Assembly: GCA_025465355.1 (NCBI GenBank)
Contig: JAODNN010000089.1
Location: 27,193-91,192, forward strand
DNA: 64,000 bases
Source: Blastococcus sp.
Lineage (GTDB): Bacteria > Actinomycetota > Actinomycetes > Mycobacteriales > Geodermatophilaceae
Reading direction: 5' to 3'
Shown: positions 34,958 to 44,133 of the stretch, one piece after another
Numbering within the stretch: position 1 is the stretch's first letter
How the letters are laid out: each line of letters opens with the position of its first letter
Program-made: the position numbers and the translations under genes
Notes under the pieces: model-generated
What the model saw: only the letters and a program-made list of their open reading frames with translations
What the model was told of the DNA's origin: nothing
Database searches by the model: none

Positions 34958-36577
34958 TCAGCCGGCGGCCGGGAGCTCCGGCTCGGTGGCACGGCCGCGG
35001 ATCAGGTCCGCCGCCCGCTCCGCGATCATGATCGTCGGCGCGTTCGTGTTGCCGCGGATCAGGGTCGGCATCACCGAGGCGTCGGCGACCCGCAGCCCCT
35101 CGATGCCGCGCACCCGGAGCTGGGCGTCGACGACCGACTCCTCGTCGGTGCCCATCCGGCAGGAGGACACCGGGTGGTACAGCGACTCGAGGGTCTCCCG
35201 GACCGACCGGCGGAGGTTCTCGCGGCCGTGCACCGTCCCACCCGGCGACCACTCCTCGCCGAGCACCGCCGCGAGCGGTCCGCCGGACGCGATCTCCCGG
35301 GCCTTCTCCACGCCGGTGACCAGAGCGTCGAGATCGCGCTCGTCCGTGAGATAGCCCGCGTCGATGGCCGGGGCCCACGTCGGGTCGGCCGAGCGCAGCC
35401 GCACCGAGCCGCGCGAGTGCACGTGCACCAGCACGGTCGCGGCGGTGAAGGCGTCGACGTCGGGGTCGACCTCGGCCTGCTTCCAGAACTTCACCGGCAG
35501 AAAGTGGTACTGCAGGTCCGGCTCGGCCAGGTCGGGTGCCGAGCGGGTGAACAGCCCCGCCTCGGCCAGGTTGGACGTGAGCGGGCCGCGGCGGGCGCCG
35601 AACCACTTCGCGTAGCCCGAGGGCGACTCGGCGCGGAACAGGGACTTGCCCGAGCGCACGTTCCAGACAACCGGCACCAGCGGGTGGTCCTGCAGGCCGC
35701 GGCCGACGCCGGGGAGGTCGTGGACGACGTCGACGCCGACCTCGCGCAGGTGGTCGGCCGGACCGATCCCGGACAGCATGAGCAGCTGCGGGGTGTTCAC
35801 GGCACCGCCGGAGAGGACCACCTCACGGGTGGCGCGCGCCGTGTGCAGCCGCCCGCCGGCGCGGTACTCGACGCCGGTGGCGCGACCGCCGGTGAGGAAC
35901 ACGCGGGTGGTCAGCGCGCCGGTCCGCACGGTCAGGTTGGGGCGGCCCGTCGCGGGGTGCAGGTAGGCGTCGGCCGAGGACCAGCGCCGCCCGCGCTTCT
36001 GGGTGACCTGGTACTGCCCGACACCCTCTTGTGTGGCGCCGTTGAAGTCGTCGTTGCGCGGGTAGCCCGCGGCGACGGCCGACTCGATGACGGCGCGGGT
36101 CCACGGGTGCGGTGAGCGGAGGTTCTCCACGCGCAGCGGGCCACCGACGCCGTGGTAGTGGTCGGCGCCGCGGGCGTTGTCCTCCATCCGGCGGAACAGC
36201 GGCAGCACCTGCTCGTAGGACCAGCCCTTGTCGCCGGTGAGCTGGGCCCACTCGTCGTAGTCGGCGGCCGCCCCGCGCATGTAGATCATCGCGTTGATCG
36301 ACGACGAGCCGCCGAGCAGCTTGCCCCGGGGCCAGAACAGCGCGCGGCCGTCCAGCCCGGGCTGCGGCTCGGTCCTGTAGTTCCAGTCGCGCCGGGTCCG
36401 CCAGACCTTGTAGAGGCCGGCCGGGACCTGCACCTCGAGCACGTTGTCGGAGCCGCCGGCCTCCAGCAGGAGCACCCGCAGCGACGGGTCCTCCGACAGC
36501 CGGCCGGCCAGCGCGCAGCCGGCCGAACCCGCACCGACGACGACGACGTCGAACTCGTCCTGCACAGCGTCGGTCAC
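34958..36577 (-). CDS. GMC-family FAD oxidoreductase (choline-dehydrogenase-like)
   Basis: 539 residues; GTG at 36577 overlaps the upstream ALDH stop as GTGA. FAD-binding VVVVGAGSAGCALAGRLSED, GMC signature 1 in FWPRGKLLGGSSSINAMIY, signature 2 in SGGAVNTPQLLMLSGIGPAD, and the catalytic end (YHPVSSCRMG; RGNTNAPTIMIAERAADLI). Oxidises an alcohol to an aldehyde. Together with the ALDH just upstream, this makes a two-step alcohol-to-acid unit. BetA-BetB-like glycine betaine synthesis is the textbook pairing, but the ALDH is not a clear BetB, so another alcohol is as likely. Confidence 0.92.
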   Translation of the reverse strand: MTDAVQDEFDVVVVGAGSAGCALAGRLSEDPSLRVLLLEAGGSDNVLEVQVPAGLYKVWRTRRDWNYRTEPQPGLDGRALFWPRGKLLGGSSSINAMIYMRGAAADYDEWAQLTGDKGWSYEQVLPLFRRMEDNARGADHYHGVGGPLRVENLRSPHPWTRAVIESAVAAGYPRNDDFNGATQEGVGQYQVTQKRGRRWSSADAYLHPATGRPNLTVRTGALTTRVFLTGGRATGVEYRAGGRLHTARATREVVLSGGAVNTPQLLMLSGIGPADHLREVGVDVVHDLPGVGRGLQDHPLVPVVWNVRSGKSLFRAESPSGYAKWFGARRGPLTSNLAEAGLFTRSAPDLAEPDLQYHFLPVKFWKQAEVDPDVDAFTAATVLVHVHSRGSVRLRSADPTWAPAIDAGYLTDERDLDALVTGVEKAREIASGGPLAAVLGEEWSPGGTVHGRENLRRSVRETLESLYHPVSSCRMGTDEESVVDAQLRVRGIEGLRVADASVMPTLIRGNTNAPTIMIAERAADLIRGRATEPELPAAG

Positions 36578-38127
36578 CGATGCCGCCCGTGGATCATGCC
36601 CATGACGCGGGCAACGGCGTCGGTCGCCGACGCCGGCCGGCCGAAGCTCATCAGGTTCACCGGCAGCGCGACCCGCTGCCGGGTGATCGCCTTGGCCCGG
36701 GTGAACTCCTTCAGCCCGTCCTCGCCGTGGATCCGGCCGAACCCGCTCTCGCCGACGCCCCCGAAGGGCAGTGCGGGAACCGACGCAAAGGTGATCACGG
36801 AGTTCACCGCGGTCATGCCGCTGCGCATCCGGCGGGCCAGGTCCAGGCCGCGTGCCTTCGACTTCGCGAACACCGAGCCGCCCAGCCCGTAGGACGTGGC
36901 GTTGGCCCGCTCGAGCGCCTCCTCGGCGTCGCGCACCTTCGTGATGGTCAGCGTCGGCCCGAAGGTCTCCTCCCGGATGGCGGACGACGACTCCGGGACG
37001 TCGAGCAGCACGGCCGGCGGGAGGTAGTTCTCGTTCGGGAAGAGGCTCGGGTCGGCGTCCCCGCGTACGGAGCGGCCGCCCGCGGCCGCCGCGTCGTCGA
37101 GGTGCCGGCGCACGATGCCTGTCTGGGAGGCCATCGTCATCGGCCCGTAGGTCGCCTCGTCGTCCGAGCCCGGGCGGAGCGTGCGCACCTGCTCGGTCAC
37201 CTCGGCGACGAACCGGTCGTAGACGGCGCTGGTGGCGTACACCCGCTCGATGCCGATGCAGGTCTGCCCGGCGTTGCTCATCGCGCCCCAGACCGCGGCG
37301 TCGGCGGCGGCGACCACGTCGGCGTCGTCGTCGACGATCATCGCGTCCTTGCCGCCGAGCTCCATGAGCACCGGCACCAGGTTCTCCGCGCAGGCGGCCA
37401 TGACCTTCCGGCCGGTCGGGGCCGATCCGGTGAACGCCAGCTTGTCGACGCCGGGGCGGCACAGCGCGGCGCCGGTCTCGCCGTAGCCGGTGACGACCTG
37501 GAAGGCGTCGGCGGCGTCGGGGACGGCGGCCCGCCACGCGGCGGCCAGCCAGGCGCCGATGGCGGGGGTGTACTCCGACGGCTTGAAGACGACGGCGTTG
37601 CCGGCGGCCAGCGCGTAGGCGATCGAGCCCATCGGCGTGAACACTGGATAGTTCCAGGGGCCGATGACGCCGACGACGCCCAGCGGCTGGTATTCGAGGT
37701 ACGCGGCGTGGTTGGCCGCGAGCATCCCGGCCCTGACCTTGCGCGAGCCGAGGGTCTTCCGGGCGTGCGCGCCGGCCCAGGCCAGGTGGTCGATGGCGAG
37801 GGTGATCTCGAGGATCGCGTCGCCGTGCGGCTTGCCGTTCTCGCGGTGCACGAGGTCGGCCAGCTCGTGCATGCGCCGGGCGAGGTAGCCGCGGTAGGCG
37901 TTGAGCCGCTGCTTCCGCCCGTCGAAGCCGAGCTCGGCCCAGGCCCGCGCGGCCGGCCGCGCGCGCTCGACGGTTTCCCGCACCGCGTCGTCGTCGTGGA
38001 CGGGGAGGACGCCGACGACGGCGCCGGTGGCGGGGTCGGTCGACTCGAAGGTCCGGGTGGTGGCGTGGCGGTCGACGGTGCCCGCGGCACCGTCCGTGAC
38101 CGTGTCCATCTGCTCGGCAAGCGACAT
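36574..38127 (-). CDS. Aldehyde dehydrogenase
   Basis: 517 residues, ATG 38127. VIGPWNYPVFTPMGSIAYAL, Glu in LMELGGKDAM, catalytic Cys in SNAGQTCIGIERV, and the late PALPFGGVGESGFGRIHGED identify a class 3-like NAD(P)-dependent ALDH. The extended C-terminal tail after KEFTRAKAI is typical of succinic-semialdehyde/fatty-aldehyde types. First gene of the two-gene operon with the GMC oxidoreductase. Confidence 0.93.
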   Translation of the reverse strand: MSLAEQMDTVTDGAAGTVDRHATTRTFESTDPATGAVVGVLPVHDDDAVRETVERARPAARAWAELGFDGRKQRLNAYRGYLARRMHELADLVHRENGKPHGDAILEITLAIDHLAWAGAHARKTLGSRKVRAGMLAANHAAYLEYQPLGVVGVIGPWNYPVFTPMGSIAYALAAGNAVVFKPSEYTPAIGAWLAAAWRAAVPDAADAFQVVTGYGETGAALCRPGVDKLAFTGSAPTGRKVMAACAENLVPVLMELGGKDAMIVDDDADVVAAADAAVWGAMSNAGQTCIGIERVYATSAVYDRFVAEVTEQVRTLRPGSDDEATYGPMTMASQTGIVRRHLDDAAAAGGRSVRGDADPSLFPNENYLPPAVLLDVPESSSAIREETFGPTLTITKVRDAEEALERANATSYGLGGSVFAKSKARGLDLARRMRSGMTAVNSVITFASVPALPFGGVGESGFGRIHGEDGLKEFTRAKAITRQRVALPVNLMSFGRPASATDAVARVMGMIHGRHR

Positions 38128-38174
38128 GGTGACGCACGTTACCCGCGTTGTTACCGGCGCGTAGGAAACCCGGG

Positions 38175-38621
38175 TCAGTTCGCCGAGGGGGACCCGGCGA
38201 CGACCGCCCACACCGTCTTGGCGCCGTTCTCCGGGCACCAGCCGTGCCCGAGGGAGAGGTCGGCGACGAGGTAGAGACCGAAGCCGCCGAGGCCCGGATC
38301 GCGGCCGCGCGCCGGGGACGGGGGCATCCTCGCGGCCGAGTCGCTGACCGCGATCAGCCAGTGGTTCCCGGACCGACTGAGCGCGGCGGCGACGGGTCCC
38401 CCGCCGTGGCGCAGGGCGTTCGAGGCCAGCTCGTCCACGATCAGCACGAGGCGTTCCGACCACTGGTCGCGGTCGGGGTGGGCGACCACGGAACTGCCCG
38501 TCGTCTCGGTCCGCACCCGGGAGCGGAGCCGGCTCAGCTCCGCCACCGACGCGAGGTCGTGCCGCCACAACTCGGTGAACCCGGCCGGGAGGGGCGCGGT
38601 CTGCCAGAGCGCCACCGCCAC
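38175..38621 (-). CDS. RsbW/anti-sigma-like GHKL ATP-binding protein
   Basis: 148 residues, GTG 38621. HATPase domain: N box LVLIVDELASNALRHGGG and G box GLGGFGLYLVADLSLGHGW. These small kinases bind and inhibit sigma factors and phosphorylate STAS antagonists. No partner sigma or antagonist is adjacent; the nearest STAS protein is at 42358 and PP2C phosphatase at 48515. Part of a dispersed stress-signalling network by inference. Confidence 0.88.
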   Translation of the reverse strand: MAVALWQTAPLPAGFTELWRHDLASVAELSRLRSRVRTETTGSSVVAHPDRDQWSERLVLIVDELASNALRHGGGPVAAALSRSGNHWLIAVSDSAARMPPSPARGRDPGLGGFGLYLVADLSLGHGWCPENGAKTVWAVVAGSPSAN

Positions 38622-38797
38622 CGCCCTCGTGTCCGTCGTTGCTGTGCGGGCGCCCCGTTCCCACGGCCGACCCTAGAGGCCACCCGGTCGTGCCGCCCGG
38701 CGGTCATGTCCGACGGCAGCCCGGGGGCCGCAGCGAACTAGGGTCGCGCCACGAACGAGGGACGGCCGACGTGGTCCTACCCGGGGGAGGCGGATGC

Positions 38798-41700
38798 ATG
38801 CAGGTTTCGGGCGCTGACAGCTCCACCGATCCCTTCGACACCGCGGCGCTCCGCCGCCGGGTGCTCGCCGCCTGGGCCGACTCGCCGGCCCGGTTCCGGG
38901 AGGACGCCAACGCAGAGGAGGACCTGGTCCGCGGCGGCTACCGCGACCGGCTGCTCGTGGAGCTTGCCCAGAACGCCGCGGACGCCGCGGTCCGGGGTGG
39001 AGTCGGGGGGCGGCTGCGCCTGGAACTCGACGGCAGCGTGCTGCGCGCCGCCAACACCGGCGCGCCCCTGGACGACGCCGGGGTGCAGGGGCTGGCCACC
39101 CTCCGGGCCTCGGCCAAGCGGGACGACGTGGGCGTCGTGGGCCGCTTCGGGGTCGGATTCGCCGCCGTCCTGGCCGTCAGCGACGAACCGGCCGTCGTCT
39201 CGCGCACCGGCGGGGTCGCGTTCAGCGCCGTCCGCACCCGCGCCGAGGTGGCCGCGCTGCCCGGTCTGTCCGACGAGCTGGCCCGCCGGGACGGGGCGGT
39301 GCCGGTGCTGCGGCTGCCGTGGCCGGCCGACGGCGTGCCGCCCGGTGGGTTCGCCACCGAGGTCGTCCTGCCGCTCCGGAGCGGCGTGCGGGAGGTCGTC
39401 GTCGCTGCCCTGGAGGCGCTGTCGGCCGACCTGCTGCTCGCGCTGCCCGGCCTGCGGACGATCGACGTCGTGGTGGACGGCGCCGTCCGCACCCTTGCCC
39501 GCGACGGTGGGGGGCCGCAGGTCCGGCTCACCGACGGCGACCGGACGACGACGTGGGCGGTCGCCCGCCGGACGGGCGAGCTGCCCGCGGAGCTGGTCGC
39601 CGGCCAGCCGGTCGAGGCACGCGCCCATCTCGGCTGGACGGTCACGTGCGCGGTGCCCCTCGACGGCGACGGCCGGGCGGCCCCCCTCCCGCGGGGGCAG
39701 GTCGTGCACGCGCCCACCCCGAGCGACGAGCCCCTGTCGCTACCCGCGCGGATGATCGCGCCGTTCCCGCTGGGTCCCGACCGCCGGCACGTGCTTCCCG
39801 GGCCGGTCACCGACGTGCTGGTCGCCGCGGCCGCGGATACCTACGCGGACCTGCTCACCGGGCTGCCTGCGGACCGTGCCCTGCTTGCCCTCGTGCCCCG
39901 CATCGGGCTGGCCGGTGCGGAGCTGGACGCCGCGCTCGGCACGGCCGTGCTCAGCCGGCTGCGCGACACGGAGTGGCTCCCGGTCGCCGGCGGTCGGGAC
40001 GACGAGCGGCAGCCGCCGGGCCGAGCGGCGGCCCTGGGCGAGGCCACCCCGGAGCTGGTCGAGGCGCTGACCGGCGTGCTCCCGGGGCTGCTCCCGGCCG
40101 AGTGGTCGCGGCGCTCGGACGGCCCGGCGCTGACCGCCCTGGGCGTGCGGCGGATCGGCACGGCCGAGGCGGTCGAGGCAGTTCGCGGCGTGGCGCGGCC
40201 GGGGGCCTGGTGGGCCGCCCTGTACGCGGCCCTCGACGGAGCCGACCGCGAGGAGCTCGCGGCGCTGCCGGTGCCGCTGGCCGACGGCCGCACCGCGCAC
40301 GGGGCCGCCGGCGTGCTCCTGCCCGAGCACGGCCTGCCGGTCGAACACCTGGGCCCGCTGGGCCTGCGCCTGGCCGAGCCCGCGGCGGTGGAGCCGCCGG
40401 CCGCGCGGCGGTTGCTGGAGCGGCTGGGTGCGCTGCCGGCCACCGCGTCGGCCGTGCTCGCCGACCCCGCCGTCCGACGTGCGGTCGAGACGTCCATGGA
40501 CATGGTCGAGGACGCCCTGGACGACGGACCCGAGCCGGAGGAACTGGCCCGCGGAGTGCTCGACCTGGTCGCGGCCGCGCGCCCGGCACCCGGCGAGCTG
40601 CCGTGGCTGGCCGAGCTGGCTCTGCCGGACGCCGACGGGGGATGGGCGCCGGCCGGGGAGCTGGTGCTGCCGGGTTCGCCGCTGGCCGCCGTCCTCGCCG
40701 ACGGGGCGCTCGGCACACTCGGCCGGTCGTCGGCCGAGTCGGCCGACGTCGACGCGCTGCGGGCGGTCGGGGTGCTCGACTCCTTCGCGCTGGTGCGGGC
40801 GGACGATCCCGACGAGCTCGACGTGGACGCCGCGGAGGAGTGGGCCGACGCCGTCCTCGACCGGCTGCCGGCCGAGGCGCCCCCGCCGGAATGGCCCCCG
40901 CTGACCGCCGTCCGCGACCTGGAGCTCGTGGCCGACTGGCCGGGCGCGCTGCGGCTGCTCGCGTCGGCACCCGCGCAGGCGTGGGCGGACGTCGTCCTCG
41001 GCGGCGTGACCGTGCCGGGGTATCTGCGCTGGTGGCTGCGCACCCATGCCGTACTCGACGGCGGCCGGCCCGACCGGCTGCGGCACCCGGCGAGCACGGA
41101 GTTGCAGGGACTGTACGAATCCGCGTCGGGCGACCCGGACGTGCTGGCACTGCTGCGGCTGCCCGGAACGGTGGAGGACATCGTCGCCGACGTCGACGGG
41201 GCGATCGACCTGCTCGACCGGTTGGGCGACCCCGCGCGAACGGTGTCGGCGGCCGTGCTCCGGACGGTCTACGCCCGCCTGGCCACGGCTCTGGACGGCG
41301 TCGAGGTGGATCCACCGGAACGGGTGCGGGTGGCGCCCGATCGGGTCACGTCCAGGGCCGTCGTCCTGGATGCGCCGTACGTGCAGTCACTGGTCGATTC
41401 TCCGGTCGTCCCGGCCGGGGGTGCGCCGGGCCCGGTGGCCGACCTGCTCGACCTGCCCCTGGCCGGCGAGCTGGTCCGCGGGACGCTGACCGACCGGGCC
41501 GGGCGCCGGCTTCCGTGGGCGGAGGTGCCCGGGGCGGAGCTCGCCGCGGCCCGCCTCGGCCGGACCGAGCTGGTGGGGGACCTCGTCGTCCACGAGCGGA
41601 TGACCGTCGACGGCCACGCCGTCGGCTGGTGGCCGGCCGAGGCGGCGGGCGACGAGGCAGACCATGTCGACGGCACCCCGGGCGCCCTCGGTCGGGCGCT

Positions 41701-41806
41701 GGCCTGGCGGAGCGGCCGGTGGCCCCTGCGGCAGGCGCTCGCCGAGGCATTCGCCGAGCCCGGCCGGGCCGCCGAACTCGCCGCCGAGGACGCCGTGGGG
41801 GAGTGA
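38798..41806 (+). CDS. Sacsin N-terminal-like GHKL ATPase protein, large
   Basis: 1002 residues from ATG 38798 after GGGGGAGG. The N-terminal 250 residues carry a GHKL/Hsp90-type ATP site: VELAQNAADAAVRGG (E55, N59), AANTGAPLD (86-92) and GVVGRFGVGFAAVLAVSDE (115-121 Gly loop). This is the arrangement of sacsin repeat regions. The remaining 750 residues are leucine/alanine-rich, with no motif I recognise and no membrane segment. It is a recurrent single-copy protein of actinobacteria with no established role; chaperone or DNA/RNA-linked functions are guesses. The gene starts 176 bp from the divergent RsbW-like gene. Confidence 0.82.
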   Translation: MQVSGADSSTDPFDTAALRRRVLAAWADSPARFREDANAEEDLVRGGYRDRLLVELAQNAADAAVRGGVGGRLRLELDGSVLRAANTGAPLDDAGVQGLATLRASAKRDDVGVVGRFGVGFAAVLAVSDEPAVVSRTGGVAFSAVRTRAEVAALPGLSDELARRDGAVPVLRLPWPADGVPPGGFATEVVLPLRSGVREVVVAALEALSADLLLALPGLRTIDVVVDGAVRTLARDGGGPQVRLTDGDRTTTWAVARRTGELPAELVAGQPVEARAHLGWTVTCAVPLDGDGRAAPLPRGQVVHAPTPSDEPLSLPARMIAPFPLGPDRRHVLPGPVTDVLVAAAADTYADLLTGLPADRALLALVPRIGLAGAELDAALGTAVLSRLRDTEWLPVAGGRDDERQPPGRAAALGEATPELVEALTGVLPGLLPAEWSRRSDGPALTALGVRRIGTAEAVEAVRGVARPGAWWAALYAALDGADREELAALPVPLADGRTAHGAAGVLLPEHGLPVEHLGPLGLRLAEPAAVEPPAARRLLERLGALPATASAVLADPAVRRAVETSMDMVEDALDDGPEPEELARGVLDLVAAARPAPGELPWLAELALPDADGGWAPAGELVLPGSPLAAVLADGALGTLGRSSAESADVDALRAVGVLDSFALVRADDPDELDVDAAEEWADAVLDRLPAEAPPPEWPPLTAVRDLELVADWPGALRLLASAPAQAWADVVLGGVTVPGYLRWWLRTHAVLDGGRPDRLRHPASTELQGLYESASGDPDVLALLRLPGTVEDIVADVDGAIDLLDRLGDPARTVSAAVLRTVYARLATALDGVEVDPPERVRVAPDRVTSRAVVLDAPYVQSLVDSPVVPAGGAPGPVADLLDLPLAGELVRGTLTDRAGRRLPWAEVPGAELAAARLGRTELVGDLVVHERMTVDGHAVGWWPAEAAGDEADHVDGTPGALGRALAWRSGRWPLRQALAEAFAEPGRAAELAAEDAVGE

Positions 41807-41832
41807 CCCGCCGGGCGACCCTGCCCTGCTAC

Positions 41833-42165
41833 CTACTGTCCGGTCTTCTTCGCCTGCCGCGCCTGGTGGGCTTCCCAGCGGGCCCGGTCCTTGTCGCGGG
41901 CGCCCTGACCGCGGGCCCACTTGGCGGCGCGCTTCCGCGCGCGGACCGCCTCGCGTTCCTCGAAACTCGGGTGCTTGTCCCAGTCGCGGGCCGTCGTGGC
42001 GATCGCGAGCACGGTGGCCGCCACGATCACCAGGGCCGCGGCGATGATCGGGTTGAGGAAGCGGAAGGCGAGAAAGGCGACGACGGCCAGGCCGGCCACC
42101 CCGAGAAGAGGCCCGGTCCACCGGTTCTGCCGTGTCTCGCTCCCGCTCGCCATCCCCTGAGACAT
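41833..42165 (-). CDS. Small two-helix membrane protein with basic tail
   Basis: 110 residues from ATG 42165 (an internal ATG at 42153 is possible). Two hydrophobic helices at about 17-60 (GPLLGVAGLAVVAFLAFRFL and IIAAALVIVAATVLAIATT) are followed by a 50-residue, strongly charged helix (EEREAVRARKRAAKWARGQG and so on). I know no function. Convergent with the sacsin-like gene. Confidence 0.72.
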   Translation of the reverse strand: MSQGMASGSETRQNRWTGPLLGVAGLAVVAFLAFRFLNPIIAAALVIVAATVLAIATTARDWDKHPSFEEREAVRARKRAAKWARGQGARDKDRARWEAHQARQAKKTGQ

Positions 42166-42357
42166 GGCGCCAGTATCCGCCTCGACGGCGGGACGGGGGA
42201 GCGCGGTCCTGCCGGCCGCCTCTTGCATCTGGGGACTTCGATCTTTACCGTCGACAGCAGCGGTTCAACAGTAAGCCGCATGCCAGTGCCGGTCTTTCGT
42301 TTGACGTTCGGCGCTTTTCCCCCACTGGTCCGGCCCTGTTCGCCCGAAAGGCAGCCC

Positions 42358-42753
42358 GTGACCGCTATCTCCCTGGAACAACCCAATGGCCTCGTGACCG
42401 TCGACGTCTCGGGGCCGCCTGAAGATGTGCGGTTGACCGTCACCGGCGAGGTGGACTCGTCGTCGGCCCCGCTGCTTCGTCAGCACCTCGACACCGTTCT
42501 GGACGGCCAGGTCGCCGGGATCACCATCGATCTCGGCGGTGTCACCTTCCTCGACTCGGCCGGCCTCTGCGTGCTCGCGGCCGCTCATCGCCGCTCCGTC
42601 GCGCAGCAGGTCCGACTGCGGGTGCTCGCGTCCTCGCGGGCCGTGATCCGCCCGCTGCAGATCACCGGCTTGTGGGCGCTGCTGCGCGTCGAGCACGTCG
42701 AGCCCCCGCAGGCCGACCCGACCCCGGCGCGGAAAGAAGACAGCGTCGCCTGA
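42358..42753 (+). CDS. STAS-domain anti-sigma factor antagonist (RsbV/SpoIIAA-like)
   Basis: 131 residues; GTG 42358. STAS fold with the phosphorylation site in GVTFLDSAGLCVLAAAHR (S67). When unphosphorylated, such proteins bind an anti-sigma kinase and release the sigma factor. The region 42166-42357 upstream is free of genes. The RsbW-like kinase at 38175 and the RsbP-like phosphatase at 48515 are candidate partners. The C-terminal 20 residues are a polar tail. Confidence 0.9.
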   Translation: MTAISLEQPNGLVTVDVSGPPEDVRLTVTGEVDSSSAPLLRQHLDTVLDGQVAGITIDLGGVTFLDSAGLCVLAAAHRRSVAQQVRLRVLASSRAVIRPLQITGLWALLRVEHVEPPQADPTPARKEDSVA

Positions 42754-42896
42754 GCCCGGGCGCGTCGCACGACCCTCCTGAACCGCTCCGCCCGTGCGGG
42801 GTGCCCGCGCGCCCGGAGTCGGCGCGGGGCAGACTCGACGGGCGTCCCTCCGCTGTGCGGGCGGGCGCTGACGCCGTCGTCCAGGGAGGTACCACC

Positions 42897-44108
42897 GTGC
42901 GAGACGCGGTCATCTGCGAGCCGTTGCGCACTCCGGTCGGGGGGTTCGGAGGCTCGCTGCGCGACGTCCCTGTCCAGGACCTCGCGGCCACGGTCATCCG
43001 GGCGCTGATGGAACGCACCGGCCTGCCGCCGGAGTCCGTCGAGGACGTCCTGCTCGGCCACTGCTACCCGACCATGGACGCGCCCGCCCTCGGCCGGGTG
43101 GCCGCCCTGGACGCCGGCCTCCCGGTGACCGCCTCGGGCCTGCAGATCGACCGGCGCTGCGGTTCCGGCCTGCAGGCCGTGCTGTACGCGGCGATGCAGG
43201 TGCAGTCCGGGGCGTCCGACGTCGTCCTCGCCGGTGGGGCCGAGTCGATGAGCAACGCGCCGTTCTACTCCACTGCCATGCGCTGGGGCGTCAAGGCCGG
43301 CCCCGGCGTGCTCCTGCAGGACGGGCTCGCCCGTGGTCGGGTGACTGCCGGCGGGAAGAACCACCCGGTGCCCGGCGGCATGATCGAGACCGCCGAGAAC
43401 CTGCGCCGCGAGTACAAGATCTCGCGTGAGGAGCAGGACGAGTACGCCGTCCGCAGCCACCAGCGCGCGGCCGCCGCTACCGAGGCAGGCAGGTTCGCCG
43501 ACGAGATCGTCCCCGTCACCGTGAAGAGCCGGAAGAGCGAGACCGTCGTCGACCGGGACGAGCACATCCGCCCGGACTCCAGCGTCGAGACGCTGGCCAC
43601 GCTCCGTCCGATCATGGGCAGGGACGACCCCGAGGCGACGGTCACCGCCGGCAACGCCAGCGGCCAGAACGACGGCGCGGCGATCTGCATCGTGACCACG
43701 GCCGAGAAGGCGGCCGAGTTCGGGTTGCGCCCGCTGGCTCGGCTGATGTCGTGGGCCGTGGGCGGCGTCCCGCCGAAGACCATGGGCATCGGGCCGGTGC
43801 CGGCCACGGCCAAGGCGCTGCAGCTGGCGGGCATCAAGCTCGCCGACGTCGACCTGATCGAGCTGAACGAGGCCTTCGCCAGCCAGGTCCTCGCCGTGAC
43901 GCGGGAATGGGGCTTCACGGAGTCGGACTTCGAGCGGACGAACGTGAACGGTTCCGGGATCTCCCTCGGTCACCCCGTCGGCGCGACCGGTGGGCGGATC
44001 CTGGCGACGCTGCTGCGCGAGATGGGCCGCCGCGACGCCCGCTACGGGCTGGAGACCATGTGCATCGGCGGCGGCCAAGGGCTGGCCGCCCTGTTCGAGC
44101 GTGTCTGA
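42897..44108 (+). CDS. Thiolase (acetyl-CoA C-acyltransferase)
   Basis: 403 residues from GTG 42897 after GGGAGGT. Catalytic C88 (QIDRRCGSGLQAV), His in SLGHPVGATGG and the second Cys in MCIGGGQGLAALFE. Either condenses two acetyl-CoA or cleaves 3-ketoacyl-CoA. The SDR gene 25 bp downstream makes a PhaA-PhaB-like pair (acetoacetyl-CoA then 3-hydroxybutyryl-CoA), but beta-oxidation is equally possible and no PHA synthase is present. Confidence 0.93.
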   Translation: MRDAVICEPLRTPVGGFGGSLRDVPVQDLAATVIRALMERTGLPPESVEDVLLGHCYPTMDAPALGRVAALDAGLPVTASGLQIDRRCGSGLQAVLYAAMQVQSGASDVVLAGGAESMSNAPFYSTAMRWGVKAGPGVLLQDGLARGRVTAGGKNHPVPGGMIETAENLRREYKISREEQDEYAVRSHQRAAAATEAGRFADEIVPVTVKSRKSETVVDRDEHIRPDSSVETLATLRPIMGRDDPEATVTAGNASGQNDGAAICIVTTAEKAAEFGLRPLARLMSWAVGGVPPKTMGIGPVPATAKALQLAGIKLADVDLIELNEAFASQVLAVTREWGFTESDFERTNVNGSGISLGHPVGATGGRILATLLREMGRRDARYGLETMCIGGGQGLAALFERV

Positions 44109-44133
44109 TCCCGAGAGCCGAGGAGTCCCCAGC

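Noticed and set aside
36574..38127. Calling the ALDH/GMC pair betB/betA
   Set aside because: The ALDH is not recognisably BetB, and there is no choline transporter or BetI regulator; the alcohol substrate is left open.
34958..38137. A single 1059-codon fusion of ALDH and GMC oxidoreductase
   Set aside because: The upstream part of this frame is an out-of-frame reading of the ALDH gene; a GTG at 36577 with a GTGA overlap gives the normal GMC start.
39319..42753. Open frame of over 1100 codons overlapping the sacsin-like and STAS genes
   Set aside because: Arg/Gly/Ala-rich shadow frame of the GC-rich sacsin-like gene; only its last 131 codons (from 42358) form the real STAS protein.
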